Positions 24,101-39,039 are shown, numbered from the stretch's first letter. The stretch is 64,000 nt of DNA from Oscarella lobularis (GCF_947507565.1 NC_089188.1:2232001-2296000), one strand, 5' to 3'. A program made the numbers and translations. Notes: generated by a model not told the origin, from the letters alone.

Positions 24101-27100
24101 TAATGAACGCATGCTAACCTATTTGCTGGTGATCGCCTGTTGCAGCAGAAGTAACGAAAGTACGCAAATGATACCACCAAGTTGAGGCTCTTTCGGCGTA
24201 TCTTTTTTTCAGTGCCTCCACAAGCTGTGGCCAGCGACTACGAAGGGTGAAGCGTCCTATGACTTCAAGACTGGACACTTCTAGTGAGCGAACCTTAGTT
24301 CCAGCTTTCTCCATTGAACAACCACTTGCATGACCGATTGAATCTCCCGGGAGAGATGAAATCGACGCTCTGAGTACATTTCCCAAGCCTTAATAAACGT
24401 TAAGTGCGAGAAATTTGAATTTTTCATTGTTACTTGAGATTTTTCTAACAACAGTTCCAGACCGGTCAGAAATTTCATAATGGAGTTTGAAAGTGAAAAA
24501 GATTTGATTTTGTCCACAATATCAAGTAGCTAAATCGAGTATCCAGTTAGGATACAACTATTGTTGTTTACTGACCTGAATCATGACTGGATTATCAGGC
24601 AAGTCGACCAAAATTTCTTTCACTCGACTACAGAACGATTTAAGAATGGGCAAAATAGAGCGAACGGCGGGAATATTCGAATCGTGGTATATGTCATAAT
24701 AAGACCTAGAGCCAGAAAAAAAATAGCCACAGTGCGGCGTGCTTTACTCCAAAGGAAACCTTAGACAAAGCCCATCAGGCAACTGATCAGAAGAAGCTTC
24801 ATCCCGAGGTTCTAAAGTGTAGTTTCGTAGCTTGAGACTGGAAAAAAGCGAATGGGACGAGGCTAATTTCCCATCTAAATTCAAGCCTAGACAAAGACAA
24901 TCTTTACGCCGTGCACTGAAGAGAAATCTCGTACCCTGCATGAAGTCACCATAGCGCGACAGTAAGGCGTAGCGACGCTGAAACAAAATCGCCAAAACGT
25001 CCTCCTTCATAGTCGACGAAGGACGAGGAAGGGTCCACGTCCAAAGCGACGAAGCGAGTGAACAGAAAATTGCACGATGCGCGTCAGAAATTTCGAAGGA
25101 AACGGCGTTGCTGTCTGATGAAGAAGACTCCTTTTTCTTCTTCTTCTTCTTTGCCGGTTCTAGACTCTCTTCGTCAATCAAATCAGCGAAGTCGTCATAT
25201 TGAGGGAAAAGGATTGTTGATTCGTCGTCGTTTTCGTCGTCCGATTCATCGTCGTTTCTCGTACTTTCTCGATAGCGAAATAGTTCCGCGGCGGCGACAG
25301 TTTTGGCCAGATCGATGCTCTGCTGGTCTCGCCAAACGCCGTGGCACGTCTCCAGTAAGCGATTCAGAGACTCTAGAGCTCTGGAACTAAGTGAAGACTT
25401 GTGTTGGGAAATCCAAGAGAACAGCTGCAAAGCGAGGTCTACAAGTCTAACAAAGAAATTAGACATTTATATATAAAAGGATCGCAATTCTAACCTGATA
25501 CGGTTTTCACTCAGATTTAAATCTATGAAAAGTATAAGCATAAAGAGACGGTTTAGATCGATATTACCTTTAGAATAAGCCTGATCGGCGAAACAACAAG
25601 CCGCCGAGACGACATCGCTCTCGTAAGCCAGCGACTCAAGAGACAGAACATCGATTCTCTAAACACATGTATTCTTATTAATTAATGCTAGAGGTCTAAT
25701 TCTCTTTACCGTTTTCTTTGACGACGTGCAGAGCATCTTTGTCCCGTGTATGACCTGCGAAAACAGTTCATTATACAGAGTTTAATTAAATCTTTGCTGT
25801 AAACCTTTGAGATTCCTAAGGCAAAGGGCACTGTTATGTCTCTGTACATAGGATACGTCTCTTGCAGGCGATGAAGAAATAGCTCGGCGCTTTTTTCCCA
25901 AATTGCCGCCTCTTCTAGAAGTGATTTTCGCTTCAGTATATGATCGATCTCGCTCAGGTTCTCCAGTCGATTGATTAGGCTAAGGACACTCGAAGGGGAG
26001 CCAATCGTCTGCGTAAACTGCTTCATTTCTTCCACCAAAGGCAGAAACTAAAGAAGCTCTCGATGCCAGTCTAAAAAACGAGAGTTTTCTTTACCTGACT
26101 AGTTTCCGGCCTACATGCTGCGCTTTTTCGCAGAGAATTAGCGTCCTGCTGAAGAATATTTCGCTTTTCTAGCAAAATTGCTTCCAGTTGGGGAGAGCCA
26201 GCCAATTCGATTCCATTGAATTTTTCACTTAGGTCCGGAAACGAAGATCTTCCACAGAGAATAGAGTCTTGAGCGTGACGAGTAGCCAATTCAGTCTCCA
26301 CGCTCACAATCTAAAAGGAGATGTATTAATAGCCAAACCGTTCTCTTCCTGTGCGTACCTCAGTCTCAATTTGACGAATTTCCCAATTATTCTTTTCCAC
26401 GAGATCGGTTAAAACGTCAGGCAATGCCAGTGACGACTGCAGCAGTCCAAAAACAGCAGTCACTTTGCCAAGAGTTGAAAATTCGCCTGCCATGTCAACG
26501 TCGATTCTGTTCGCCGCGAAGATCGACCCAAAGCAGTCTAATAAATAGCTTAACAAAGACGACACGTCTCTTGATAGCTCTATGGCGCCGCGAGGACTTT
26601 GTCGAATAAACGAAGACGCTAGCTTTCCCAGAAAGGTTTCGGCGTCACTTGTTTCTACTATCTGTTCCGCGGAATCTACTAGGGTTTTGTACGCTTGTTT
26701 GCAGTGGGTGGGGATTGCATTAAGGGTTCTGAGGAGACCAGCAAAGTCTGCTGCGACTTGACTCCACAGTGATTGCCTATGGGGGAAAAATTGTCACACG
26801 TCTTAGCTAGGAGAAGCGCTATACCTGAAAGAGAATACCGGCGAATTGAGAATATAGCCTCGCGACCAAAAATGCTTTGCTAGAAATTGGAGTTGACTGC
26901 AAGTCTGGTCGATTGACGACAGAGAATTTCCTGAAGAACTCTCCAGATAGTCGTTGAAGCAAAAAGCGAAAGAAGACTGATTTTCGACCGCTGTAAACGT
27001 CGATACATTCTGACTAACGATGCGACTAAACGCTTCGAGGGAAGACCAGATTTCGCCGAAAAAATAGAGCTGATCGTGAAACGCCAGTTGAATTTCTCCA

Positions 27101-30100
27101 AATAAGGCGAGAAGCAGATCTTCATTACATTCCTAAACAACAATAAGATGGACCTGATTCTGGTTAGATTCGTTCTTTTACTGACGTTTCGGTGCAGAAA
27201 TTCCTCGAGTCTCAAACACGCAGCGTACAAAAAGGGGCGAGAAAATGGCAGCGATTGCACCAGAGTTGATAGCAGAACAACTATTTCCTTGCAGTGTTCA
27301 ATCAAGTCTTCTCCGCTGAAAAAAAAAACAGTTTTAACTAATAAATCAAATGTCATTTAATTACCCTCTAATGTAAAATGTCAGGACAGCAATCAGTCGC
27401 GCTTTGAGCAAAATTGCAGTCGCTGTAGACAGAGTATCTCTCACATCGCTGACGATCTCGGTCTCCTGAGTCATAGAGTCTACTATAACTTGGGCATTTT
27501 TTATTATTTCGCTTCCTTGAAGGATATTTATGGACGATGATATCTTGTGTATTGCGAGAGCTCTTTACCTGAAACGTCCGTTTCGTTCTCTTTTGGCCAG
27601 ACCAAATTTGCCAGGAATCGCGACGCGAAGAGTCCACGCACGACTCGAGGAATGCAAGGACCGTATCGAAGTCGCACGTCTAAATCAACCTGCGAAAAAC
27701 GTAGCGTTTTGAGAGAAAGATAAATAAAGCGAAAATCAACCTACAATGACGTTTGCACTCTCTTTCCATCGGTAAGGAAGAGGAGATCCAAAGACATGAG
27801 CCCATTGGGAAGACAGCGACTTCTTGCCGTAGTCCATCGCAGAGTCTAGTGCTGCACAATCAGACTCCACGAGAAGCGATGCCCTGAGTAATCCAATGAC
27901 TAAAACAGAGCAAGTAAATTATTAATTGCCTTTCAGTTGGTCGCAAATGAGAGAAGATTCTGCAGGAGCAATCTCTGAATTTTGACCAGTAGAAAGGCAG
28001 CTGTGAAAGCGCCGAATCTGAGGCCGGCGAGAGACAACAAAAAGACAGCATCTTCCAAAACCATTCCAGTTCCATTTCAACCTAATTACATAGCCCCGAA
28101 ATAGATCACAGATCCCCGCGAATTTTTACCTCCAAAAAATTCGAACAATTGATTGAAAAAGGTCGACGTAGATAATCAAACATCTGCTTTTCGAATTTTG
28201 AAACAACGACAGCCAGACGTCGAAGCCAAGGACGTTGAGGAGCTAAAAAGAAAAAGTCAAAGAATCGCTAAGCAACGTAGTGCAACCGACTCAATGAAGG
28301 GGAGAGACATAGGGCCATAATGCTGCCTTTAGAAGGATTTTCAAACGAAACTTTCATGAGACTAAGGTATTCTTTCTTCGTGAGGATTCTCCACAGTAAG
28401 TACTGACTAAAAGACAAAAATTCGCCGTCGAAAAACGAGTCGGATGTGAAGTAATCTTACTGAAGAGACGAATGGTCGCAGTCTTGTCTTACGTCCGAGT
28501 GAAAGGCAAAACCAGGATCAGTCAAACAATTGAAAGGAACTCCTATTCGTAAATCGTCAGCACACGAGTCTCCTCTCAAATTATTAGACCTTTTTCACAA
28601 ACGTTGCCAGCGACAAAGTTCTTCGTGACTCTTCTGATTGCCTCGAACGATTTAACGTGGTCTTTGACATAGGAAGTGGCGCAATTCATTCGAATTTCCC
28701 AGTCAGCGATGTCGCTCTTTTCCACAAAGAGCAATATCGCTGTAAAAGCCAATGAAAAATCTGAAACCAGCTCGGTTGGCTAAGAACAGAGACAATAGGA
28801 TAAATTCCCAGGCAATGAAACCCACTCACTGCAAACCACGACACTCGATTTCGCACCGCAGTCTGATACCTATAAAAAGATTCTATAAATTTGATCGATC
28901 GTTTACGGATTTTAGCTACAGTTCTTCTCGACTGATCAGGTAGGAAATAAATGATAAGTCGCGTCTTGCCGTGGCAAAGCTCGAGTTGAGAGCCATCTCT
29001 GCGAAAGATGGACACGATAATGCCACCGTGATTGGTCTGGGCGTTTCAACGGGAATTTCCGAAGAGACAGCATCGTACGAAGTCTAGAAAAATCGCAAAA
29101 TGTTTTCGTTAGAACGAGAGGTTTTCTGACTTACTTTCAGTACTTTTTCCATTGCCATCTCAGCGGCAGCAATTGGGGAAAATTCTCTTTGAATCAATTC
29201 CATTGCAGTAGTGAAGAAACGCGATAGTTTGCGAAGGCTATTAGCTATCTCGAGACTTAGATCAAAGTCATAGGAGGCATTGATTTCGTATCACACCTGA
29301 GGAAAGGTTATCACACAAAGCGGAGAACCATTGAAGTAGTTTCGGTTGATAAATTCCAGCGCTACGCTGTAGCACTTCAATGTCACTCTGGGAGAGTTGA
29401 TTCTGCACGCGAAGCGCGATCAATAGAAAGAAAATTTTAAAAATGAATTCGACCTACGTCATTTTCGACGTAAATTTCCAAACCCCGATTTCTCACTGCT
29501 CGCGAAAGTTCGCCGTAGACGGGATCCATGGATAGAATAAGTCTGCAGTCGAATACTCACCTGAAAAATCTTAATTTCTATTGATTGAGATACCTGAAGT
29601 CTGGGTGAGGTTTGACTGTGACGATTTCGTCATCAACGACGCCACGTTCGGTTATTTTGAGCTCGCCGCCCTCCTCCAAGAGCGGGTTTAGACGATCGAG
29701 TACAGACGGACTAAAGTCGGATAGTTGAAGCGACGTATTGGCTAAATATGAAGCAGTCACTTACGAACAGAGATTCGCATTGTCGAGCAATAGCCAATGT
29801 CCCTCTTTCACGGCTTGAACGACGAATGAATCGATCCATTCAAAGCGACCGCCCCGACTTCCCACATTTCCTTTCAGACCGCTCGTCTTCTTCGTAAATT
29901 TCTCCAATTCCAACCGAAAGCGCCGAGCTTCTGCATAAAATACCCTAGATAAAACATCCTAAGGTGATAGACGTTTACCCTCTGCTTGTTCTAGGTGGAG
30001 AGACTCGAATAAAGTCGCCGCTTTTTCGGCAATCTTGCCACCAAATTCCAAGTCCACACACCGATCATCTGCAATGGAAATGGCTCTCAAATAAACGCGC

Positions 30101-33100
30101 GAGATGAAGAAAATTTGCTCTACCTTTGGCTTTTGTAAGGACGCAATGAATTTTGAGTAAATCGCCCAAAGAGCGTCTTCTCTCTAAAAGGAGACCACCT
30201 CTTGCGAGAGCCTCTATTCCGAGCTCCAATAGGTGCACTCCTTTCTCGCACAACTGGTTAAAATCTCTATTTAGATCTTCCTATAAAGAAATTATACGAA
30301 CGAAGCTGGTGATTCTTTTATTGTCGCACCTGTTCAAATCCACCAAGAAGCTCTAGGATCCCCATGTCGCTTGTCATTGGCATTTCCAGCAAACGAGAGC
30401 CAGTCAATTGAGCCAAAATACGGACAAGACTCCTCTTGCCGCACCCACTCGGTCCAACCTGAAAGATTTGTTAATAAAACGCCGCGAGACGTTTCTTTCT
30501 ACCAAAAGAGCCATCCAGCCCATATCCAGACACTGAGCCAACGCGTGGAACGGTCTCATGTGCGAATGCAGTAAAACGAACGGCGACTCCAGACCTACGT
30601 AGCATCCACGTCGCTTCAATTTTGCCGTGCCAATCTGTCGAGGATTCAAAAATAATTCGTTGATGACTGCGTGTCAATTTACCTCAACGGAAGTTGGAGT
30701 GACTCGAAAATGACTGCGAAAGACGGAAATGCTATTTCCAAATATTTCAGCAGCCAAAGCATCCACCTGGAGAGAAATTTCTTATATAAACAAAACAAGG
30801 AAAACTTGGATACCTGTTTTTTATTCGAGATGTTCAGTTTTGAAGAGAATATGACGTCGATAAATTGAGCGGGGCCCCACTGTTTCTGCGTAAGATTTGA
30901 CGTTGTAGTGTAACCTTAATGAATGCTACGAAAACACCTTTTGTTTTGAAAGCAAACTGCACCAGCGAAGCAAGTCTCGAAGGTTGAATTCAAGCGAGCC
31001 GGAACTCTGTCTAGTTAGCACTCCTTGTGAGAGCTAGAAGCCGATTACAATTACGTAAATTTCAAATGAACAAATTGCCTAACCCTGTAAAGAAAATCGA
31101 CCATTTTTTCGACATCTGAAACAGGGATGAGTGGGTAGGCAGATTTAGCAATAAATAAAAGGTCGTCCTTCGTAAACTCTTCGAAAAACACCTGCCAGAA
31201 AATACCAGGAGCTATTTTATTTCTACGTTTTCTACTCAAGTACTGTCTGTACCTTTGTCATTCTATCGAGGAACGATTTGGGAAGAGATTTCCTGTTTCC
31301 TCCTTGTTGCACCGGGTTCTGGCACGCAAAAATTCTCGTTCTTTCGTGCTTAACTTGAAAAGACAGTCCCAGTTCCGGAACAAAGATCTAAAAATCGTCA
31401 AATGAAAAATTCACGCAGTGCGAGAGTAAGCTCAGCGTTGAACCTCGGCCCTGTGATCAAAACAAGCGTTCAGTCCCTCGAGAACAGACTGCGAGGCCAA
31501 ATTTAGCTGCACAAATGAATCTACCGTAGGATACGTCACTTTCCGTCGTATATACCTCGTCCAAAATGATCCAATGACCGGCTTTGAGAGCTCTAAGCAA
31601 GGGACCGTCTCTCCACCGGAACTCACCACTCTTTCCTCCTTCGATGGGCAAATCAGAGCCAAATAAATCAGCGATATCCTAACGCATCGACTTGTCTACG
31701 TTTTATAGTGAATTTTCTTTCTCTTCTTACTGTTTCTTCGGACAAGTTGATGCGTACTGCTGCGTTGCCCGACGCTTTCGCTAACGCCGACACGAGACTC
31801 GTCTTTCCAACGCCGGGCGATCCTTCGAGCAGAATGGGACGATTTAGCTGGATACCTCGCAGCAAACGAAAGACATTTCGAAACGCGGTCGGAGCGCAGA
31901 AGCTGTAGTCGTCAGACATAGACACTTTGTTCGAACCTAGAAAAAAACTACTTATAAAAAAAAAAAGATATTAAAAAACGTACCCTTTCTAAGAAAAAAC
32001 GAGCCAATGCCGAATAACGATTCGGTTGTTTTGAGTGCATTTCCTGCCGCTTTGTCGAGAATCGACGACAAGTCGATTGGCAGTTGTTTTGTTAAGAAAT
32101 CGACGCACGCCTTCTTTAGGAGACAGTGCTCTTCAGAATTCGCAAAATTCGAACCCGTTTCCAAGCTGTCCATGAAAACGAGGCAGGCACCGTGTAGATA
32201 GGCGTCAGACGTTGATATGGGCTCGAGCGCTTTTAGCGAGCACGTATTGATGAATTCGACCCACGAGAGAAGATCTCTGACCGTCGCAGAATATCTAGTG
32301 AATTCATTTATTTGATATTTATCCATTAGAGGTGTTTACCTTTTTCCGGTTGTGATTTCCGTCCAGAATTTCCAGAAGTCTATTATTCGTTCGCCGATTC
32401 CAGATCGTCCTGCCCAAAAAATTGCCCATTAGAGTAAATTTAAATTTCGAGGAAAGGGACCTCTTGATACGGGAAGTATCTGAAGTTGCAAATTGAGACT
32501 TTTTTCGACGATAAGAAGCAATTCCTCTCTCGAATCACAGCTCGAAAACCAAATTTCAGTAAACCGATTTCTCAGCGCAGCCGACAGCTAAAAAAGTCAA
32601 TTTAAAAATTCAGATTAATTAATTAATTAATTAATAATGAATTCACCTCTTTCTTGCCGAAATCTCCTCCTGGATTCATCGTGGCAAATATACGAAAATC
32701 GTCCGCGGCTTCCAGCTCCATTTCCTCGCCCAATCGTCCTTCGCTCGTCCACGTGCGCTCGGCTAGAAGCAATTTTCGCTCGGGCTCCAAAACGCTGTTC
32801 AAACGTTCAAGAACCGAATCGTCGGCGAGCGATATCTCGTCGACGAGAAATGCGCCGCCGGATTGCATCGCTTCGACGAGCGGCCCGTCGCACCACTCGA
32901 AGAGTTTGGACGAAGACAAGTCGTCGTCATTCTTAATTAAAAAAAAAACTATTGTTCCCCCTCCTTATTAAAAAAGTGATTTACGTGATGACGAACGGGT
33001 CGGAGACCGCCGAGAAAATCCGCCGCTTCCGTGTGCATGTGGCAATTAACGGTGAATAATTTGAGTCCGCTCAACGAGGCGTATATTTCACAGGCGGTCG

Positions 33101-36100
33101 TTTTTCCACTTCTGAGACGGAAATAACGATTTTATATGTATGATGACGTATTTTTTTTCTTACCCTGTTTCGCCTATGAGAAGAACGGGTTCTCGGTTTG
33201 CGATCGCTCGGCCAATAAGAACGAATGCTCGTCTCATCGTCTTTGTTAGGACGACGTGAGAATTTTTTTCTTGTAGATGAGCTTGGACTTTTGATAGTAC
33301 GTCGGCTGATAGCGGATTCAAATTTTTCAAATCGGATAAATTCGACGAAAGACCGAAGAGCGAATTCGCGTCGAATTTTCCGCGAAAATGCTTTTGAATT
33401 GTCGCGAAAATAATCGCTTCTTCCTCGACATTTCTCACCCTGCCAGCGAGAAGAAAATAACCTAGAAGACGTATGAATATTTGGCGTGTATTTTCTTCGT
33501 GTTTAACGACTCACCGTCGGCGGCGAGATGCAACTCCCAGTCGTACGTCTTTCCATCGGGATGAAAGCCCTTGTAGCGCTCTCCCCAGCGAAACAAGTCG
33601 CGCAACGTAATCAGCCCGTCTTTTCCAGCGAACACACTCGACGATCTACGATTCGCCTAAGGAGAAAACGCGTTCGAAAAGCGATTGGTGGTGGACTGGG
33701 GGCCTCTACTCGAAGATCCTTCATGACGTTGATCATTTTTTTGGCGTGGGACAAAGGGAGAGAGCAGCGCTTGTGAAGAATTCGTCCCATTTCGTCGTGA
33801 GGTATTTCGGCGAAGTGAAGTTCGACGAATCGATTACGAAAAGCTCGCGACAACATCTACGAGACACCTCGACTAATAAAAACAAGACGGATCTATTTAT
33901 CTTTACCTTTCGGCCTGCGTATTGCCCGGGCGGATTTTGAGTAGCGAAAAGGATAAAGCCTGGCTTTGCCTTGACGTATTCCTGAGTCTCGCTAACGAAT
34001 AACTCGCGATTATCATCAAGAACCTTCGAATTAGAGTGAAATTTTAAATTCTTCGACGCCTAAAACTTCGTACCCTATTCAACGCTTCAAGAACGTCGGT
34101 CGGGGCGAGGTTTAATTCGTCTAGAATTATCCAATGACCGCGTTTCATTGCGTTGACGAGAGGGCCCTCTTTGAAGACGAGTTTGCCGTGTTCGTCCGGC
34201 TGATAGCTTCCGACGTACTCTTGAAGGTCGGTGTGCTCGTGATTATTAATGCGAATGCACGCGTTTCCCGTTCGACTCGCGAGGTACTGAATCAGACTCG
34301 TTTTTCCCACCGAAGTCGGTCCCTGAAGCAAAACGGGGTATCTAAAACGAGAGAAAATCGCGGCAATTTCACGAGAAAAAAAATTCGTCTACCTTGCACA
34401 GACGACTCTGGCTAAGTTTTTCAAGTTGAATTCGATGCTTGGGGTAAGGATATAGTTCTCGGGCGTGGAGAGTTCTTTTGTGCCTCGCATGAGCCAGTAT
34501 CCTTGCACGCAAACGCTTCTGTCGTCCGACGACGGGCGAGGCATTGGAGAATTAAGCGCTTTTCGCGTCGACGGGGGTACCAAGTGCTGAACGATTTTTT
34601 GCTTGACAAGCGGAAAGGATTCCGAGTCGAGTTGAGAGAGAAAACTAACGGAGAACCCCTGGGGAGAAAAATTATTGCGGAGGTTTTGTAAAAATGAGAG
34701 CGATTGCACCTCGAATAATGATCGCGCAATTGAACCGCATCTGAGTCTCGCTGCAAATGTCAAAGCTCGACAAAGAGTTCTAAGACTAAACAACGCGCGT
34801 CTCGCTATGAATTAATTAATTAATTAATTAAGTAAGTAATTTACCTGTACTGGGGACAATGACCATTGCTATCTGTCAATTTGTTTTCTGCTAGATGTTT
34901 TAGATTGCGGTACAGGCTATTCGAAAGAGGTTTAATTCTATTGGTTGTTGTCGCGATAAAAATTGATTTTCTTACGCGACAATCGATTCTATTTCGCCGG
35001 GAGATAGCGTAAACGTTTCGAGATATTTCGCCACGAGCAATTTTAGATCTTCGTCGCTCGGTTCAGTGACGAATATTTCAGTAAATCTGAAAATACGGGG
35101 GTTGGACTTGTTTTGAGTTCGAGGATCCCTAACCTATTTCGAATTCCCAAAGGGAGACTCTTCTTTCCGACGTCTGTCGCGGGATTCATGCAGGCAAATA
35201 GTCGAAAATTCGGATGCGCTTCGACGGGTTTTAGGTCACTAAATACGAAATATAATTTAGGTCGTTATTTGAGTAAAAAAACCGACCCCTTTTCGGTGAG
35301 GAGAAGGGTTTGATGACTATCGCTTAATATTCCGCAGAGAGACTCCAAGGCATCGGATGTCGCTAGATTTATTTCATCTAAAAGAATCCAACTTCCTGTC
35401 TTGATGGCTTGAACTAGTTTTCCCTAAGAGAAAAGACTTCAAAAATGAGTGGCTGGGTTTGAGTTGCTACTGACTTCAATAAAGGAGAATATGGATATGG
35501 TGTTTTGATCCTTGACCTGTTTGTCCAGTTTGGAAAGTCGATTTTTGAGCGATTTCCATTCAGATAAAAGAGCAGTGGTTCCTACAGAAAATAAACAAGT
35601 TCACACGCGCATATTTGGTTTGAGAATGATGTTACCTTTAGCCTTTTCTAACGCAATATCGCACGTGTGATTCATCAGTTTCAACATGACATTCCATTTG
35701 GATTGAGCAAACGAATTCTGCAACGTTTTTTCGTGAAAATAATACGTAGGTACTTGCTTTTTCGTCATACCTGGATGTGAATTAAAAATTGGTTGTTGCG
35801 TTTCAGAGAAAAATTCTTTTCAAACAGCGAAAAGAAATCTTCCTTCGCACGCGAAAACACGCTTTTTAGCCCAACAGGTTTAAATCTGCAAATAAATTAA
35901 TAATTATTAGGCGTTCTGAGTCATTTTTATTGGCTTACCCGCCTATCAAATCACCGCTATCCATCTGCTGACTCATATTCACAACATAAAGCCTTTTGCC
36001 TGTAAAATAACCCTATAAACGCTTCCCTAGTCATTCAATATTACCTAAAAGATTAGCCAGGTGTTGTATAGCCGTCGTTTTTCCCGTTCCCGTTTCGCCA

Positions 36101-38346
36101 ACGAGCAATACGGGTTCAGCGAACGCCACACACGCACCAAGCCTCTCCATCAGCACGAGAACGTGTCGAGTAAGCGCATAAATCGACTCGTCGACGTTCC
36201 CCTTTCTCTCCTCGTCCCTCGACATCGTCACGCGTCCGATTCGAACGTAGGATTCGCTCACGTCCAAGTCTGGCTTAGCGAGCGTCAAAATGTGATGCAT
36301 TCGCTCTTGGCTAAGTCCGAGAATTTCGCCGACGTTCAGAGCCGCCTTCAGATATTCGTCAAGTGACGAAGAAGAGCAAAGGAAGCAGTCATCGACCTGG
36401 ACTGTCGTTACGGAGCGAGAGAGACGTTTTAAATTATCTGTACCTCTTTGCAGAATGCCACTGAGTTGACCATGACGCGCGGAGAAGCGGATAATCGCCG
36501 GCAAAGCTTGAAAACGTCACTGCGCGCAAAACAAAAGGAATACATATGAATAAATAAATACTTGTTTATTACCGAGTCGATGGAATTCGCTTTTGAAGAG
36601 AAACGACGTTTTCTGTTCGACTTGCGAGCAATTGATGAAGGAGAACGAGAACGTCGGAAACTTCGGATAATTTTTTGTACTTCGTCTGAATAATCTGCAT
36701 CAAAAATTAATTAATAAATATATATATAAATTATTGTTTTTGTTCTCGCCTTGGCGAGATCTTCTTGGCTGATTTCCTTCACGGAAATCGCGTCCCAGTG
36801 ATCGGCGAGAAGTTCCATTTGCATGGACTTTCCGCTACGATGCGTCGCGAAGAGCTGAAAGCCGGGAGCGGCACGCAGCGTCGTTCCCTGACCCAGCAAA
36901 ACCAGGACTCTCGACTCAAGTACGGACAAAAGAATCGACCCCTAGAGAGAATTCTCATAGAAAAAAAAAACCACGAAGGAATTTACTGACCAGTTCCGCT
37001 GGCGCACTATTGATGTCTTCGAGGAGAAGCCAATATCCTTTAGACATAGCCTAGGGGGAGAAATTCCATTGGGGACCCCGGAACGAGAACTTTTCTTTAC
37101 TTCGCATAAGACGCCGGGAGACCAGACAAACTCTCCTGGTATATCCGTAGCTTGATAAACTCCAACAAGCGCCTATAACACGTGTGAGTAGTTTCATTTA
37201 TTTATTTATTTATTTATTTATTACTTTTGCATCTGTGAAGCCTCCCAGCTGCAATTGTATCAAATCAGGCGATCGTAGTCGTCCCGTTAAGCAAGCCAAA
37301 TGCTGAACAAGCGCCGATTTGCCGCAGCCAATTGGGCCTTCAAGCAAAACCGGTCGCTTTGCAGCAACCGAAATAGCCATAGAGAAAAGAGTATTTGATA
37401 TCGATGGCGTGCAGATAAAATCGCCTGGTGATTGGCTCTTCAAAGAAGCAGGCAGAAGAACGTTGCCTATGTTTACGGCTGCTACATTGCCATCGCATCC
37501 TTGCACAGTGTGAATTGTTGGAGTACTAGAAGAGAGAAGAAGTGTCTTCTCCTCTTCATCGACTAGATTTTCTTTTAGCGTGAGATAATCACAACTAATA
37601 AAATTAATTAATTAATTAATTAAACGTGGATTTATTTTACTTTGTTTTGAGGTTTTGCTTGAGGGATATTTTAGCTGATTCGGAGATTTTTCCCACGATG
37701 GAAAAGACCTCTATGACACACCATAAAATGTGAGGGTCACGTGCTTGGAACCAAGTCAAGAGTTCTGTCCAATCCCAGAGCAAGGTAAAGGAACGATTTA
37801 GTGATACGAGTCTTATTGAAAACACGGAAATAATTAAGCAGACACACTCGATTTGCTACACGTACCTATATAAGCCAATGAAAAAATTTCTCGTTTTTGC
37901 TAAATCCAGTGGCTGAGGAGAAGGGAAAAATAAATATTTTAGAGCAGCGAGAAACAATGCTGCGTACCGCGTTTGAGAACGGGGGGAAAGGAAGACGCTT
38001 TCCCTTCAATTTCTCCATCACCCAACTAAAATACGAGGACTCGGGTTTCTGGACATCAGTGCAGAAGAAACGAACCTTTGATAGGATGAAAATCGAGGCA
38101 GCAGTGCTCCGAGGTGATGGACGAATAGTTCTTGCTGTCTTGTCTCTGTTAAATCGGCTTTTTCGAGCGCAAAAACGATCGTTTCTAAGGCGGTTCGATC
38201 TGCTGGCGATCCCGACGCGACGAACGAAGCCAGGAAGTCGACTGCATTGTCTATCGGCAGCTGAAGAGGCTATAAATCCAATCAAATACAAAAGAGGAAC
38301 AGAAACGGCGAAGAAAGACACGAACCTGCTTTCGAACGTTCGCCAT
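17875..38346 (-). CDS. MDN1: Midasin, giant AAA ATPase of 60S ribosome maturation
   Basis: About 20 kb with dozens of short introns. The start (M-A-N-V-R-K-Q) is at 38346. Walker A motifs appear in order: G-P-I-G-C-G-K-S (about 37330), G-E-T-G-T-G-K-T (about 36085), G-P-T-S-V-G-K-T (about 34310), G-E-T-G plus S-G-K-T across an intron (about 33165), G-S-P-G-V-G-K-T (about 31820) and G-P-S-G-C-G-K-R (about 30445). These are the six AAA modules of the family. A long helical linker follows. An acidic D/E-rich tract lies at 21250-19300. The C-terminal MIDAS/VWA domain has D-D-S-S-S-M near 18795. The protein ends Q-W-F-E-Y-T-A-L-A. Midasin releases assembly factors (Rsa4/Ytm1 type) from pre-60S particles in the nucleus. 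Individual exon edges were not all resolved. Confidence 0.96.
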
Positions 38347-38408
38347 GTGCAAAGGAACGTGCGCTAAGTGCATCTAGTATTTATCAGATTTATCCCATCT
38401 AAAATATT

Positions 38409-38942
38409 TTAATTCAAATCTTCTTCTTCGTCTTCGTCCTGAAGATGTTGAAGCGTGATTTCTTTTGAAGTCATTTTCGTCGGACTTCGATTGGGCGCTT
38501 TTTTCTTCTTCGCTTTGGTCCCCGGCCTTTCATTCGCTTCAGTACAGCGATCAGCCGCCTTTCGAAACGTGATTTTACTCGCGTCCTCCTTCGATTCGTC
38601 CTCTCCAGGCGCCGCCGTCGATTTCCTTTTTCGCTCGCGCAATTCGGCTAAAAAATCGAAGGCAGCTCGACTGTTCTGCGCGTCGCTGCAAACGTTCACG
38701 TCATCGAGGCTGTACTTGGTCCACTTATCGGGATGCAGGACGTGATCGGGCGCCGGTTTCGCTCTCTTCGCGGCCTCCCGTCGTCGTTGAGGACGAGACG
38801 AAGGCGGAGGCATGACAATCGCGTCCGCTTCGCTTTCGTTCGTCTTCGCCGTTGGAGCCGGAATCGAATTGAAAACGGCTGCAGCTCGCGCACGAAAATC
38901 GCTCTCCGTTCCCGAAAGAGCGAACGTTTTGCTGCCAGACAT
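38409..38942 (-). CDS. TSSC4: TSSC4-like U5 snRNP assembly factor
   Basis: Single exon, 177 residues, highly charged and mostly disordered. The central motif H-P-D-K-W-T-K-Y-S-L-D-D-V (38650-38730) matches the conserved core of TSSC4, as does an early F-A-L-S-G-T-E-S-D-F segment. TSSC4 is known to act as a chaperone in U5 and tri-snRNP assembly. The C-terminus is acidic (D-E-D-E-E-E-D-L-N). It sits 62 bases upstream of the MDN1 start and 97 bases downstream of erlin on the same strand. The short conserved core limits certainty. Confidence 0.82.
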   Translation of the reverse strand: MSGSKTFALSGTESDFRARAAAVFNSIPAPTAKTNESEADAIVMPPPSSRPQRRREAAKRAKPAPDHVLHPDKWTKYSLDDVNVCSDAQNSRAAFDFLAELRERKRKSTAAPGEDESKEDASKITFRKAADRCTEANERPGTKAKKKKAPNRSPTKMTSKEITLQHLQDEDEEEDLN

Positions 38943-39039
38943 TTTAGTAGAGTCACATCGCGTGCTTTAGTCATATAGTGAGCCCAACAAGAACATATGT
39001 GACCTACCCCCATTTAGTATGTGTAGGAAGCAGAAGTTT

